Positions 17,965 to 25,971 of a stretch of DNA of 47,854 nucleotides are shown here, piece after piece (position 1 is the stretch's first letter; each line of letters opens with the position of its first letter). The stretch spans positions 461,999 to 509,852 of the forward strand of contig DF820457.1 in the NCBI GenBank assembly GCA_000739515.1. Reading direction: 5' to 3'. Under the pieces are notes generated by a model. It did no database searches and was not told the DNA's origin. It saw only the letters and a program-made list of their open reading frames with translations. This DNA comes from Candidatus Moduliflexus flocculans (lineage in GTDB: Bacteria > Moduliflexota > Moduliflexia > Moduliflexales > Moduliflexaceae). A program made the position numbers and the translations under genes.

Positions 17965-18012
17965 CTGTCATGTTAAAAAATACTTGACAGCCCATCCTCT
18001 TCTACTTATAGA
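17965..18012 (+). promoter_or_regulatory. Promoter and possible operator of the pst operon
   Basis: TTGACA (17984-17989), a 17-base spacer and TATAGA (18007-18012) form a strong sigma-70-like promoter about 170 bases before pstS. An inverted repeat, CTGTCA (17965-17970) and TGACAG (17985-17990), overlaps the -35 box and could bind a regulator. The CTGTCA half resembles half of a Pho box, but the 11-base spaced direct repeat of a true Pho box is not there. Confidence 0.55.
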
Positions 18013-18102
18013 AAGAAATTCGATCACAGTTTTTAGAGCATCTATTGGCATCAAAATAACTCCTCATTTTTTTAGTAAAGTAAAAAAATAACTTCGGCCC
18101 AG

Positions 18103-18131
18103 ACCTCACAGGTCTCGAAGACCTGTGAGGT
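18103..18131. repeat. Palindrome family C, copy 1 (ACCTCACAGGTCT...AGACCTGTGAGGT)
   Basis: A perfect 13-bp stem with a 3-base loop, located in the predicted pst leader between the promoter and pstS. A second copy is at 26958-26990. Confidence 0.88.
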
Positions 18132-18180
18132 TTCCACCACGAACTTATTTTTTACATTTTGCTTAATACGGTGTTTCTTC

Positions 18181-19056
18181 ATGAAACGGATGATAATTGG
18201 CCTTTTCGCGTTCATCACATTGATAATGATCTGTAACGCCCACGCCCGCGTTGTGCTTCAGAACAAAGGTTCTGACACATTGGTGAATGTGGCGCAAGCC
18301 TGGGCGGAAAAGTATCAAGAAGTCAACCAGGAGGTGGCAGTCGCTGTCTCTGGCGGCGGTTCTGGCACGGGTATCGCCGCGATGATCAACGGCACGGTGG
18401 ATATTGCCAACAGCAGCCGCGAAATGGACGACAAGGAGATTGAGGAGGCGAAAGCTAACGGCGTGAATCCGGTCGAGCATATCGTCGGTTACGACGCGCT
18501 CGCGATTTATCTGCATCCCAATAATCCGATCTCGTCGTTCAGTCTCGCGCAATTAAAAAACCTGTATGGTCGTAGCGGTACCGCCAAACGCTGGACGGAT
18601 GTCGGCGTCGAAGTGCCTGGCTGCCGCAAACAGCAGATTATTCTGGTCGGACGTCAGAATAACTCCGGCACGTACATGTATTTCCATGAAGCGGTCTTAG
18701 GAAAAGGGGAGAAATACACGCTTGGCACGTTAGATATGCACGGTTCGAAAGACGTGGTGGATTTAGTGGAAAAAACCCCGTGCGCGATTGGATACAGCGG
18801 CATTGCCTATGCGACTGACCATGTGAAAGTTGCCTGTGTCATGAAAACCGAAGGCGGCGAATGCGTTCTTCCGACGTTGGAAAATACGCTAAGCAGAAAT
18901 TATCCGATTTCGCGCCCGTTGTTTATGTACACCAACGGCGAGGCGTCCGGGGCGATTAAAGAGTATTTAGATTGGATTTTGAGCGACGAGGGACAATGCA
19001 TCATTGCGCATATCGGCTACGCCCCTGTGCGCCATGTGCAGTGCGAGAAGGAGTAA
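18181..19056 (+). CDS. pstS: Phosphate-binding periplasmic protein PstS
   Basis: The substrate-binding component of the high-affinity phosphate importer. The 291-residue protein has a signal peptide (MKRMIIGLFAFITLIMICNAHA), then the PBP-like fold starting VVLQNKGSDTLVNVAQAWAEKY, the phosphate-loop motif SGGGSGTGIAAMINGTVDIANSSR and the second lobe motif GRQNNSGTYMYF. No lipobox is seen, so it is probably soluble. No good ribosome binding site precedes the ATG. phoU follows after 2 bases. The gene opens the pst operon behind a strong promoter and a hairpin-containing leader. Confidence 0.92.
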   Translation: MKRMIIGLFAFITLIMICNAHARVVLQNKGSDTLVNVAQAWAEKYQEVNQEVAVAVSGGGSGTGIAAMINGTVDIANSSREMDDKEIEEAKANGVNPVEHIVGYDALAIYLHPNNPISSFSLAQLKNLYGRSGTAKRWTDVGVEVPGCRKQQIILVGRQNNSGTYMYFHEAVLGKGEKYTLGTLDMHGSKDVVDLVEKTPCAIGYSGIAYATDHVKVACVMKTEGGECVLPTLENTLSRNYPISRPLFMYTNGEASGAIKEYLDWILSDEGQCIIAHIGYAPVRHVQCEKE

Positions 19057-19058
19057 AC

Positions 19059-20174
19059 ATGGCTATCTACGAAGAACGACTCTACCGTGATTTGACGCAA
19101 ATTCGCGAAAACGTGCTGGCGGTCGGCGACAAAGTGCTTCAAGCCTATAAAAACAGCGTGCATGCGCTGTTGACCGGCAATCACAATCTCGCAAAACAGG
19201 TCATTTTAGGTGATGAATTAATCAATAATGCGTTGCATCGGATTGATGAACGCTGTCATAAATTCATCGCGATTCACCTTCCCAGCGGGGCGCACCTCCG
19301 CACCATTTCCTCCATTATCCGCGTGAATATCGAACTCGAACGCATCGGCGATTACGCGGTCACGATTTCGCGGGAAGCGGTGCAATTCGACACGCCGATT
19401 CCCAAAGAGTTAGCTTATGAAATCGAGCGCGTTGCAGATTCCTCGAACAGCACGCTGCAAATGGCGATGGAGGCATTCAAGCAGAATAACGCGGAAATGG
19501 CGCAGACGACCAAAAAAATGGCAAAGGCTGTCGAAACCGTGTTTGAAGCGATTCTTGACCGTTTAGTGCAAACCTGTCAGCATGCGCCGGAAGCGACGGA
19601 AGACATGTTCCGGTTGATGCACGTCTTCACCAAATTGATCCGTGTTGCAGATCAGGCGAGCAACATTTGCACCGAACTGATCTTCGCCGTTGCTGGAACG
19701 CAGCGCATTCCTCGAACGTACACGATCTGGTTTCTCGATGAGAATAACACCCTCAGCAAAATGGCAGAGTGTATCGGGCGCAAATTGTATCCGAAAAGCG
19801 CGGAATACGCGAGTTTTGCGACAAAAGCGGTCACCATGCCGACTCCAATGTTAATTGAATTTTTAGACCGCAAAGGGATTGTGATTGCGCCGGAGCGCCC
19901 GAAAATGTTCGATCTCTCGCCGCAAGAATTTCAAAATTTGAGCGGGAACTATATCATCGTGAGCATGCAAGGCCCGATCAAGCAGCATGTGTCGCCGTTA
20001 AATGCGCTGGAGCGCATTCCATATCGGATTCTCGTCATGGAATGGGATGTCAAGCCGTTGCCCACTGAAGGAGAGCGCGGACAACTTCAGGAAGAATACG
20101 AAGCCCGCTATCGTGATATTGCGTCGAAAGTCAGCGAATTGATTCAAGCGTTCAAAGGAGAGGAGGCCGACTGA
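19059..20174 (+). CDS. phoU: PhoU fused to a degenerate low-molecular-weight phosphatase-like domain
   Basis: PhoU couples the Pst transporter to phosphate signalling. Residues 1-215 hold the two three-helix PhoU repeats (ERIGDYAVTISREAV and KLIRVADQASNICTE are the metal-binding signatures). Residues about 219-345 add a domain resembling low-molecular-weight tyrosine phosphatase / arsenate reductase: YTIWFLDENNTLSKMAECIGRKLYP aligns with the usual FLCTGNSCRSQMAE loop, but the Cys is D227, the Arg is missing and the loop is one residue shorter. It is therefore likely a phosphate or oxyanion sensor without catalysis. The ATG has GAAGGAG 5 bases upstream. Its place between pstS and pstC is unusual. 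Confidence 0.88.
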   Translation: MAIYEERLYRDLTQIRENVLAVGDKVLQAYKNSVHALLTGNHNLAKQVILGDELINNALHRIDERCHKFIAIHLPSGAHLRTISSIIRVNIELERIGDYAVTISREAVQFDTPIPKELAYEIERVADSSNSTLQMAMEAFKQNNAEMAQTTKKMAKAVETVFEAILDRLVQTCQHAPEATEDMFRLMHVFTKLIRVADQASNICTELIFAVAGTQRIPRTYTIWFLDENNTLSKMAECIGRKLYPKSAEYASFATKAVTMPTPMLIEFLDRKGIVIAPERPKMFDLSPQEFQNLSGNYIIVSMQGPIKQHVSPLNALERIPYRILVMEWDVKPLPTEGERGQLQEEYEARYRDIASKVSELIQAFKGEEAD

Positions 20175-21073
20175 TGGCAGCAGCGGCAGATGTGCGCACA
20201 CGCGACTGGTATATTGATAAATTCGTGCAACTCGTCGTGTTTATCGGCGGAATATCCGCAATCGTCTTTATTCTCGGCATTTTCGTGTTTATCGCCAAAG
20301 AAGGATTCGGATTTATTCTGCATAATTTGAAATTTAAAGAATTTTTTCTTTCGCCCTACTGGGATCCCACAATCCAGCCATACGAATACGGCATCTTGGC
20401 GTTGATTCTCGGCACGGTCAGCGTCACCGGCTTAGCGATGGTGGTTTCCATTCCGTTTTCCCTCGGTGCAGCGATTTACATCGGCGAATTCGCGCAGGGC
20501 AAAACGCGGGAAATTTTAAAGATTTCGGTCGAATTCCTCGCCGCGATTCCATCGGTCGTCTGGGGTTTTATCGGCTTAAAAATCTTTAACCCGCTGATTA
20601 TTGAACTGTTCGATGTGCCTGTCGGCCTGAACATCCTCAACGCTGGCGTGATTTTGGGGTTGATGGCCGCGCCGATTATGGTATCCATCGCGGAAGACGC
20701 GCTGAAAGCCGTGCCAGATTCCTATCGAGAAGCCGCTGAAGCGATGGGGGCGACGCGCTGGCAGGTGATCTATCGCGTCGTGCTTCCTGCCGCGAAAAAT
20801 GGTTTGCTCGGCGCGGTGTTGTTAGGCGTCGGGCGCGGATTCGGCGAAACAATGGCGGTCTTGATGGCCACCGGCCACTCAATTAATATTCCCACCAGCA
20901 TCTTTTCCTCAGTGCGAACGCTGACGGCGACCGTCGCCGCCGAATTGGGGGAAACCGTCGTCGGCTCACCCCATTATCAAGCGTTATTCACGATTGGCAT
21001 TCTCTTGTTTCTGATCGCATTTTTTATCAATTTAACCGCCGATTTAATTGTGCGCGGCATTCGGAAAGGGTAA
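20174..21073 (+). CDS. pstC: Phosphate ABC transporter permease PstC
   Basis: One of the two inner-membrane subunits of the phosphate importer. It has 299 residues with about six hydrophobic segments. The permease (EAA) loop reads SYREAAEAMGATRWQVIYRVVLPAAKNG, which docks the ATPase, and GRGFGETMAVLMATGH matches PstC. The ATG overlaps the phoU stop by one base, so the two are translationally coupled. The end of the gene carries TTCGGAAAGGGTAAGGA, which is repeated before pstA (see the insertion feature). Confidence 0.95.
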   Translation: MAAAADVRTRDWYIDKFVQLVVFIGGISAIVFILGIFVFIAKEGFGFILHNLKFKEFFLSPYWDPTIQPYEYGILALILGTVSVTGLAMVVSIPFSLGAAIYIGEFAQGKTREILKISVEFLAAIPSVVWGFIGLKIFNPLIIELFDVPVGLNILNAGVILGLMAAPIMVSIAEDALKAVPDSYREAAEAMGATRWQVIYRVVLPAAKNGLLGAVLLGVGRGFGETMAVLMATGHSINIPTSIFSSVRTLTATVAAELGETVVGSPHYQALFTIGILLFLIAFFINLTADLIVRGIRKG

Positions 21074-21270
21074 GGATTGCGTGAGAACCACGAAACACGC
21101 GAAAAAATCAATAGAACATTGATTGGATTGATGGACTGATCGGCACTGATTTTTGGCAAGCCCTGATAGTGAAACCGAGCCATAATCAATAGCAGTGAAA
21201 ACCAGCCCAATCAGTGTCATCAGTGTTCTATTTTTTAGCACACTCTTCATTTTTTCGGAAAGGATAAGGA
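21060..21270. repeat. Inserted repeat unit between pstC and pstA with flanking 17-base direct repeats
   Basis: TTCGGAAAGGGTAAGGA (21060-21076) and TTCGGAAAGGATAAGGA (21254-21270) differ at one base and bracket about 177 bases of non-coding sequence. Inside, AATAGAACATTGAT (21110-21123) and ATCAGTGTTCTATT (21219-21232) form a 13/14 inverted repeat. This looks like a small mobile repeat that duplicated the ribosome-binding region of pstA. Confidence 0.6.
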
Positions 21271-21273
21271 CTG

Positions 21274-22143
21274 ATGTTCACAGCCACAGACATCAATCAT
21301 AAAAATGCGCGGATTCAGAACAGATTCCGCCTGCTGTTCCTGTTCATGACCCTGATGCTGATTTTGCCGGGCGTCGTCATCTTGTTGACGCTGTTCGTGA
21401 AAGGCGGCTCGATGCTTTCGATTGACTTTTTCTTTACCAGCCCGACCAATGGCATGACAGCGGGCGGCATTTTCCCAGCGCTTTTAGGCACAGTCTGGCT
21501 CGTCTTCGTCTCCTTGCTGGCGGCTGTGCCGCTCGGTGTCGCGGCAGCGATTTACCTCAGCGAATACGCTTCAGACAACTGGTTTACGCGTCTGATCAAC
21601 CTTTGCATTATCAATCTCGCAGGCGTTCCTTCAATTGTTCACGCCCTGTTCGGCGTCGGCGCGTTCGTCATTTTTTTTCGGTTCGGCACAAGCATTCTCG
21701 CGGCAGGCTTGACGCTCGCGGTCATGACGATTCCGGTGATTATTGTGGCAACGTATGAATCGCTTCGCGCCGTGCCACAGGCATTTCGCGAGGCGTGTTG
21801 GAGCATGGGCGCGACGCGCTGGCAGACGATCCGCCGCGTCGTGCTGCCGAATTCCATCAGCGGCATTTTGACCGGCGTCATTTTGGCGGTTTCGCGCACG
21901 ACAGGCGAAACCGCACCGATTATGTTTACCGGTGCAGCCTTTTTTTTGCCGATTCTGCCGCAAAGCGTATTCGATCAAACGATGGCACTCGCGCTACATC
22001 TCTTCGTTGTCGCCACGCAAGTGCCGAACGTGCCGGATGCGTTGCCGTATGGCGTGGCGCTCGTGCTGATTCTGGTTGTTCTGGTGATGAATAGCCTTTC
22101 GATTGTGTTGCGCATGTATCTGCGAGGGAAGAAAAAATGGTAA
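21274..22143 (+). CDS. pstA: Phosphate ABC transporter permease PstA
   Basis: The second permease subunit, 289 residues, with about six membrane segments. The ATPase-docking loop reads AFREACWSMGATRWQTIRRVVLPNSISG, followed by ILAVSRTTGETAPIMFTGAAF, the PstA signature. The start is supported by AAGGA within the duplicated 17-base repeat just upstream. The last codons overlap the pstB1 start by 7 bases. Confidence 0.95.
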   Translation: MFTATDINHKNARIQNRFRLLFLFMTLMLILPGVVILLTLFVKGGSMLSIDFFFTSPTNGMTAGGIFPALLGTVWLVFVSLLAAVPLGVAAAIYLSEYASDNWFTRLINLCIINLAGVPSIVHALFGVGAFVIFFRFGTSILAAGLTLAVMTIPVIIVATYESLRAVPQAFREACWSMGATRWQTIRRVVLPNSISGILTGVILAVSRTTGETAPIMFTGAAFFLPILPQSVFDQTMALALHLFVVATQVPNVPDALPYGVALVLILVVLVMNSLSIVLRMYLRGKKKW

Positions 22144-22931
22144 CAGCAACTCCTGGGGCGAATGCTGCCGCCGTAAGGCCAATTAAAGTCGAAACGAGAA
22201 ATCTTTCAGTCTTATATAATTCGACGCCGATTGTCAACAATGTCAATTTGACCGTCTATGAGCATGAAATTTTAGGGATTATCGGCCCCGCCAATTCCGG
22301 CAAAACGTCATTTTTGAAGGCGCTGAATCGGATGGATGATTTCACGCCGAATATGCAGGTCACAGGCGATGTCTTGTTTAATGGGCAAAACATCCGCACG
22401 TTGAAAAATGTCTTTGCCTTTCGACGGCGGATCGGCGTGGTCTTTCCGCTGCCGGTCGGATTGCCGCTGACGGTGTATGAAAACGTGGCGTTTGCGCCGC
22501 GTCTGGCGGGAATGACGAAAAAAGCGGATTTGGATGCGATTGTCGAACGTTGCCTGACTCGCGCCGCGCTCTGGGATGAAGTGAAAGACCGCCTCAACGC
22601 ATTAGGCAGCATGTTGTCCGGCGGGCAGCAGCAACGTCTGACCATCGCCCGCGCTCTCGCGCAAGAGCCGGAATTGTTGATGTTGGATGAATTTTCGATT
22701 GCCGTTGATCCGGTCACGACCATGCGCATCGAAGGCGTTTTGAAAAGCCTGCGGAACGAAATGACGGTGATCGTCGTGACCAACCTTGTGCAGCAGGCAT
22801 ATCGCCTCGCAGATCGCACGGCGTTTTTCCTCAACGGCAAGTGCATGGAGATTGGTAACACCGAGCAGATGTTTAACGGCGACGTGCAGGAACAATGGAC
22901 ATTGGATTATATTGAAGGACGATTTGGTTGA
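22137..22931 (+). CDS. pstB: Phosphate ABC transporter ATPase PstB1 (intact signature, degenerate catalytic loops)
   Basis: A 264-residue ATPase of the PstB family. Walker A is GPANSGKT (50-57) and the ABC signature is a perfect LSGGQQQR (160-167). Three other catalytic elements depart from consensus: the Q-loop Gln is P104 (VVFPLPVG), the residue after the Walker B Glu is Phe (LDEFSIAVDP rather than DEPTSALDP), and the switch His is N216 (VVTNLVQQA). Alone it should hydrolyse ATP poorly, but its signature can complete the site of PstB2. It overlaps pstA and is followed by pstB2 after a 75-base gap that holds a family D palindrome. Confidence 0.93.
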   Translation: MVTATPGANAAAVRPIKVETRNLSVLYNSTPIVNNVNLTVYEHEILGIIGPANSGKTSFLKALNRMDDFTPNMQVTGDVLFNGQNIRTLKNVFAFRRRIGVVFPLPVGLPLTVYENVAFAPRLAGMTKKADLDAIVERCLTRAALWDEVKDRLNALGSMLSGGQQQRLTIARALAQEPELLMLDEFSIAVDPVTTMRIEGVLKSLRNEMTVIVVTNLVQQAYRLADRTAFFLNGKCMEIGNTEQMFNGDVQEQWTLDYIEGRFG

Positions 22932-22951
22932 GATTAAACGAAGATGCCTCG

Positions 22952-22980
22952 GTAGAGACGCCCCGCCGGGGCGTCTCTAC
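22952..22980. repeat. Palindrome family D, copy 1 (GTAGAGACGCCCCG...CGGGGCGTCTCTAC)
   Basis: A perfect 14-bp stem with a 1-base loop, between pstB1 and pstB2 inside the operon. The other copies are at 29889-29916 and 42542-42570. Confidence 0.92.
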
Positions 22981-23006
22981 AAACATGAACGCGAAAACAG
23001 CATGAG

Positions 23007-23801
23007 ATGAACATGGAAAAGAATACGCCGCCTCAGCCGGAATATGCCATCCGCAGCGAGAAACTGAATCTTTGGTATGGCACGTTTCAGGCGTTGATTG
23101 ATGTCAGTTTGCAGATTAAAAAAGGAATCATTACTTCGATGATCGGCCCGTCTGGCTGCGGAAAAAGCACGTTTTTGCGCTGCTGCAACCGGATTAACGA
23201 GCGCATCGGCTATGTCCGCACGGCAGGGACGATGAACGTATTAGGCGCGAATATCTACGATCCGTCAGTGGAACTCGTGCAACTTCGCAAGCAGGTCGGC
23301 ATGGTCTTTCAACGCCCGAATCCGCTGCCGATTTCAATTCGCGACAATGTGTTGTTCGGGCTTGATATTCATGCGAAAGACCAGAAAATTTCAAAAGCCG
23401 AACAGGATCAGATCGTTGAAAGTTCTCTGCGGCAGGTGCTGCTCTGGGAATTTGTTAAAGACCGCCTGAAAGAAAAAGCGACGCGCCTGTCGCTGGAAGA
23501 ACAGCAAAAGCTCTGCATTGCGCGGCTCTTGCCGGTGAAGCCCTCAATTTTGCTGATGGACGAACCCTGCTCCGCGCTTGATCCGAAAGGGACGGAAGCC
23601 GTTGAAGAACTGATCTGGGCGCTGCGCGGGACATATACTATTTTAATGGTGACACATAACATGGCGCAAGCCCGTCGCGCCAGCGAAGAATGCGTCTTTT
23701 TGCTCTTAGGCCGCGTAATTGAACATCTTCCTACCGAAGTGCTGTTCGTCTCGCCAACCCAGAAAGAAACTGCGGATTATATCGAAGGCCGGTTCGGATG
23801 A
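23007..23801 (+). CDS. pstB: Phosphate ABC transporter ATPase PstB2 (intact catalytic loops, degenerate signature)
   Basis: A 264-residue PstB paralogue. Walker A GPSGCGKST (47-55), Q-loop Q102 (MVFQRPNPLP), Walker B LLMDEPCSALDP (D185, E186) and switch H217 (VTHNMAQA) are all consensus. The signature, normally LSGGQQQRLCIARAL, reads LSLEEQQKLCIARLL, losing both glycines needed to contact the partner's ATP. These losses mirror those in PstB1, so the pair is best read as an obligate heterodimer. An ATG two codons downstream is an equally possible start; there is no clear ribosome binding site. It ends the operon. Confidence 0.93.
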   Translation: MNMEKNTPPQPEYAIRSEKLNLWYGTFQALIDVSLQIKKGIITSMIGPSGCGKSTFLRCCNRINERIGYVRTAGTMNVLGANIYDPSVELVQLRKQVGMVFQRPNPLPISIRDNVLFGLDIHAKDQKISKAEQDQIVESSLRQVLLWEFVKDRLKEKATRLSLEEQQKLCIARLLPVKPSILLMDEPCSALDPKGTEAVEELIWALRGTYTILMVTHNMAQARRASEECVFLLLGRVIEHLPTEVLFVSPTQKETADYIEGRFG

Positions 23802-23868
23802 GAAAACGCCTGCGTAATACGACGAGAACTTAACAGACATGGAATTGTTGTGATGGTCGAGAAAAGCT

Positions 23869-23894
23869 GTCAAACACCTTGAAGGGGTCTGACA
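23869..23894. repeat. Palindrome family B, copy 3
   Basis: TGTCAAACACCTT and GGGGTCTGACA form an imperfect hairpin 67 bases after pstB2. The arms match the TGTCAGACACCTT pattern of the other family B copies with small changes. Confidence 0.75.
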
Positions 23895-23940
23895 AATCTG
23901 TCTATAATCTTCTGCGTCAATGCAGTTAGGGGAGAATTCG

Positions 23941-24696
23941 ATGAAATCATTTCTTGTGGCGTTCTGGGTTGTTGCCTTATTGAGTTCGACGCTGTTCGCC
24001 GAAACCGATCTGATTGTTCCGCCGCAAGCGGCAACGCCAGAACAAACGCCGCTGCCTGTCGCGGCAGATGATTGTAATTTTGAAGTGATGGTTAAAAAGA
24101 GCGATGCCACGCCACATATTGGCTGGAGCGGACAGATATTTTCGGTTGCCACTGCGAAACCAATGGACATGGTCAATCCAGAGCGCCTGCGGTTTCGGCT
24201 TGAGCCAGGCAATTACATGCTGATGCTCGATTTTATGACAGATGTACCGGCGGAATATAAAGGAAAACGACCGTTTACGTTTGCGGTAAAACCGGAGCAG
24301 AAAACGGTGCTGATAATTACGGTTGGCGGTGAGTTTCCTGATATGGAAAAGGATGTAAAACGCACGACTATCGGAGAAGATTATTATAATTTCGTCCTTG
24401 CCAGTCCAGATCTGCAATTGTGCAAAACGGCATGTGAAAAAGATCGAAATTGCGGCGCTTATACTTATACTTATCATGGAGTAAAAAAAATTGCTCGTTG
24501 TTATCTGATTCGCGGTGCTGGCACGCCAAGCCCTGCGGTATATGACCAGCCGCATCCTGATAATCGTTGCATTTCCGGCGTCATTCAGCGCGATCCGTCG
24601 CCGTTTCAGATGAAAATCACGTTCGAATCGCTGTCAGGCCAGGCACTTGAGACCACGCCAACGCCTGCGATGTCCTTAGAAAATCAGAAGTATTAA
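23941..24696 (+). CDS. Secreted protein with PAN/apple-like domain
   Basis: A 251-residue protein with a signal peptide (MKSFLVAFWVVALLSSTLFA). The central part is beta-rich (ERLRFRLEPGNYMLMLDFM, a carrier- or ligand-like domain). Residues about 145-205 contain LCKTACEKDRNCGAYTYTY ... CYLI ... DNRCISGV, the cysteine spacing of a PAN_4/apple domain, which usually mediates protein or carbohydrate binding outside the cell. The start has GGGGAG 6 bases upstream. It is probably transcribed on its own. Function is not assignable beyond an extracytoplasmic binding protein. Confidence 0.72.
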   Translation: MKSFLVAFWVVALLSSTLFAETDLIVPPQAATPEQTPLPVAADDCNFEVMVKKSDATPHIGWSGQIFSVATAKPMDMVNPERLRFRLEPGNYMLMLDFMTDVPAEYKGKRPFTFAVKPEQKTVLIITVGGEFPDMEKDVKRTTIGEDYYNFVLASPDLQLCKTACEKDRNCGAYTYTYHGVKKIARCYLIRGAGTPSPAVYDQPHPDNRCISGVIQRDPSPFQMKITFESLSGQALETTPTPAMSLENQKY

Positions 24697-24708
24697 CTGC
24701 CGTTTGGA

Positions 24709-24772
24709 AACTACAAGGATGTATGCAAGAACGGATGCCACCACATCCTTTCTTACATGCATCCTTGTAGTT
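24709..24772. repeat. 29-bp imperfect inverted repeat before the AlbA_2 gene
   Basis: Arms 24709-24737 and 24744-24772 match at 26 of 29 positions around a 6-base loop (outer core AACTACAAGGATG / CATCCTTGTAGTT). A run of T follows, so it could terminate transcription, but the long arms suggest a mobile palindrome. Confidence 0.8.
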
Positions 24773-24778
24773 TTTCGT

Positions 24779-25810
24779 ATGAAAACACATCCGTCAGAAT
24801 GGACAGAAGATGATTTACGGCAGCTCATCGGTCAACCGGAATCATTGACATTGGAATTTATTGCCTCGGTGCTCTGCCTGCCAGGGCAGGGATTTACCCG
24901 GCTGCTTGGCAAAGAAATTTCCGCGTTTGCCAATTCTGAAGGCGGCGTGATTGTCTTAGGCATTAAGGAAAATCGCGGACGGCCTCGCGTCGCGATTGAT
25001 CTCGACGAAGGCATTGATCCCGAAAAATTCACCTTAGAACAGGTGCAGCATAGCGCCGATTTCAGCGTGCGTCCGCTGATTAACGGCATTCATTGTCATG
25101 CCGTGCCGCTGTCCGGCAGCCGCGCCGGGCGCGTGGCGTATGTCATTGTCGTGCCGCGCGGCAGCACGGCGTATCAGGCGGGAAATTACGTGTATTACAT
25201 TCGCAATAGCTGGCGCAATGATCCTGCCCCGAACCACTTAGTGCAACTGCTGATGTCTCGCGCCACTGCCGCCACCGCCGCCCTCGAAATCGGCAATTGC
25301 GAAATCCTGACCAAAGACAAGTATCATCAATATCGTTTTGATCTTGTCATCGTCAACACCGGCAAGCAAAGCATTGAAGATGTGCTGCTCTCTGTGAAAC
25401 TCGTCATGAACAGCGATGAACCGCAACTCTGGGCGCCGACGATGTTTGTGGATAGCGAAGACGCGATTCAGGACGAACTCAAAAGCGTGGAATCCATGCT
25501 GGAAATCGGCGAAAATCCCGATGAATACCGCCGTCACGAAATGTTGCAAGGCCCCGGCATTCCATTTCAAAGCGGCGACGAACTTCGCTGCTCGCTGCGG
25601 CGCATCATGCAGTTGCTCTATCAAGTGGATAACAGAAAAATCTTCCCGCAGGATCGCCTTGTTTTTCCTGGCGGCAAATGGCTGATCGAATTCGTGCCAC
25701 AGTATCTCCAGTTGCGCCAGTATCAGCCAAAACTCCACTGGACGATTTACCTTGATAATGCGCCTCCTTGCTCTGGCGTCATAGACATGGGCGCGGCATT
25801 TCTCGAATGA
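24779..25810 (+). CDS. AlbA_2 (Schlafen-type) domain protein
   Basis: A 343-residue protein whose N-terminal 130 residues match the AlbA_2/Schlafen AAA_4 domain: ESLTLEFIASVL, then GKEISAFANSEGGVIVLGIKE and the glycine-rich binding strand. These proteins bind nucleic acids or nucleotides and often act as regulators or in RNA-related defence. The C-terminal 200 residues are beta-rich (LVIVNTGKQSIEDVLLSVKL) and unrecognised. The usual winged-helix or ATPase C-terminus of longer homologues is absent. The ATG lies 6 bases after the hairpin and has no ribosome binding site, so it may be expressed poorly or from a leaderless transcript. Confidence 0.75.
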   Translation: MKTHPSEWTEDDLRQLIGQPESLTLEFIASVLCLPGQGFTRLLGKEISAFANSEGGVIVLGIKENRGRPRVAIDLDEGIDPEKFTLEQVQHSADFSVRPLINGIHCHAVPLSGSRAGRVAYVIVVPRGSTAYQAGNYVYYIRNSWRNDPAPNHLVQLLMSRATAATAALEIGNCEILTKDKYHQYRFDLVIVNTGKQSIEDVLLSVKLVMNSDEPQLWAPTMFVDSEDAIQDELKSVESMLEIGENPDEYRRHEMLQGPGIPFQSGDELRCSLRRIMQLLYQVDNRKIFPQDRLVFPGGKWLIEFVPQYLQLRQYQPKLHWTIYLDNAPPCSGVIDMGAAFLE

Positions 25811-25971
25811 GGCTGCGCAGATGACGCCATGTTCTAAAATTTCTGAAATACTGATGATTTTTTCTTGCCATAATGCCTGCCGCTTTTCAGCATCATTTGT
25901 GCGAGCGCATGCGATAGTGTTGTTCACCGTTTTCCCTCTTGAACAGGGGAAACTACGAGAAGGAGATTTCA

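Noticed and set aside
17965..17990. Pho box upstream of pstS
   Set aside because: Only one CTGTCAT-like half is present and the 11-base spaced repeat is missing; recorded as an inverted repeat instead.
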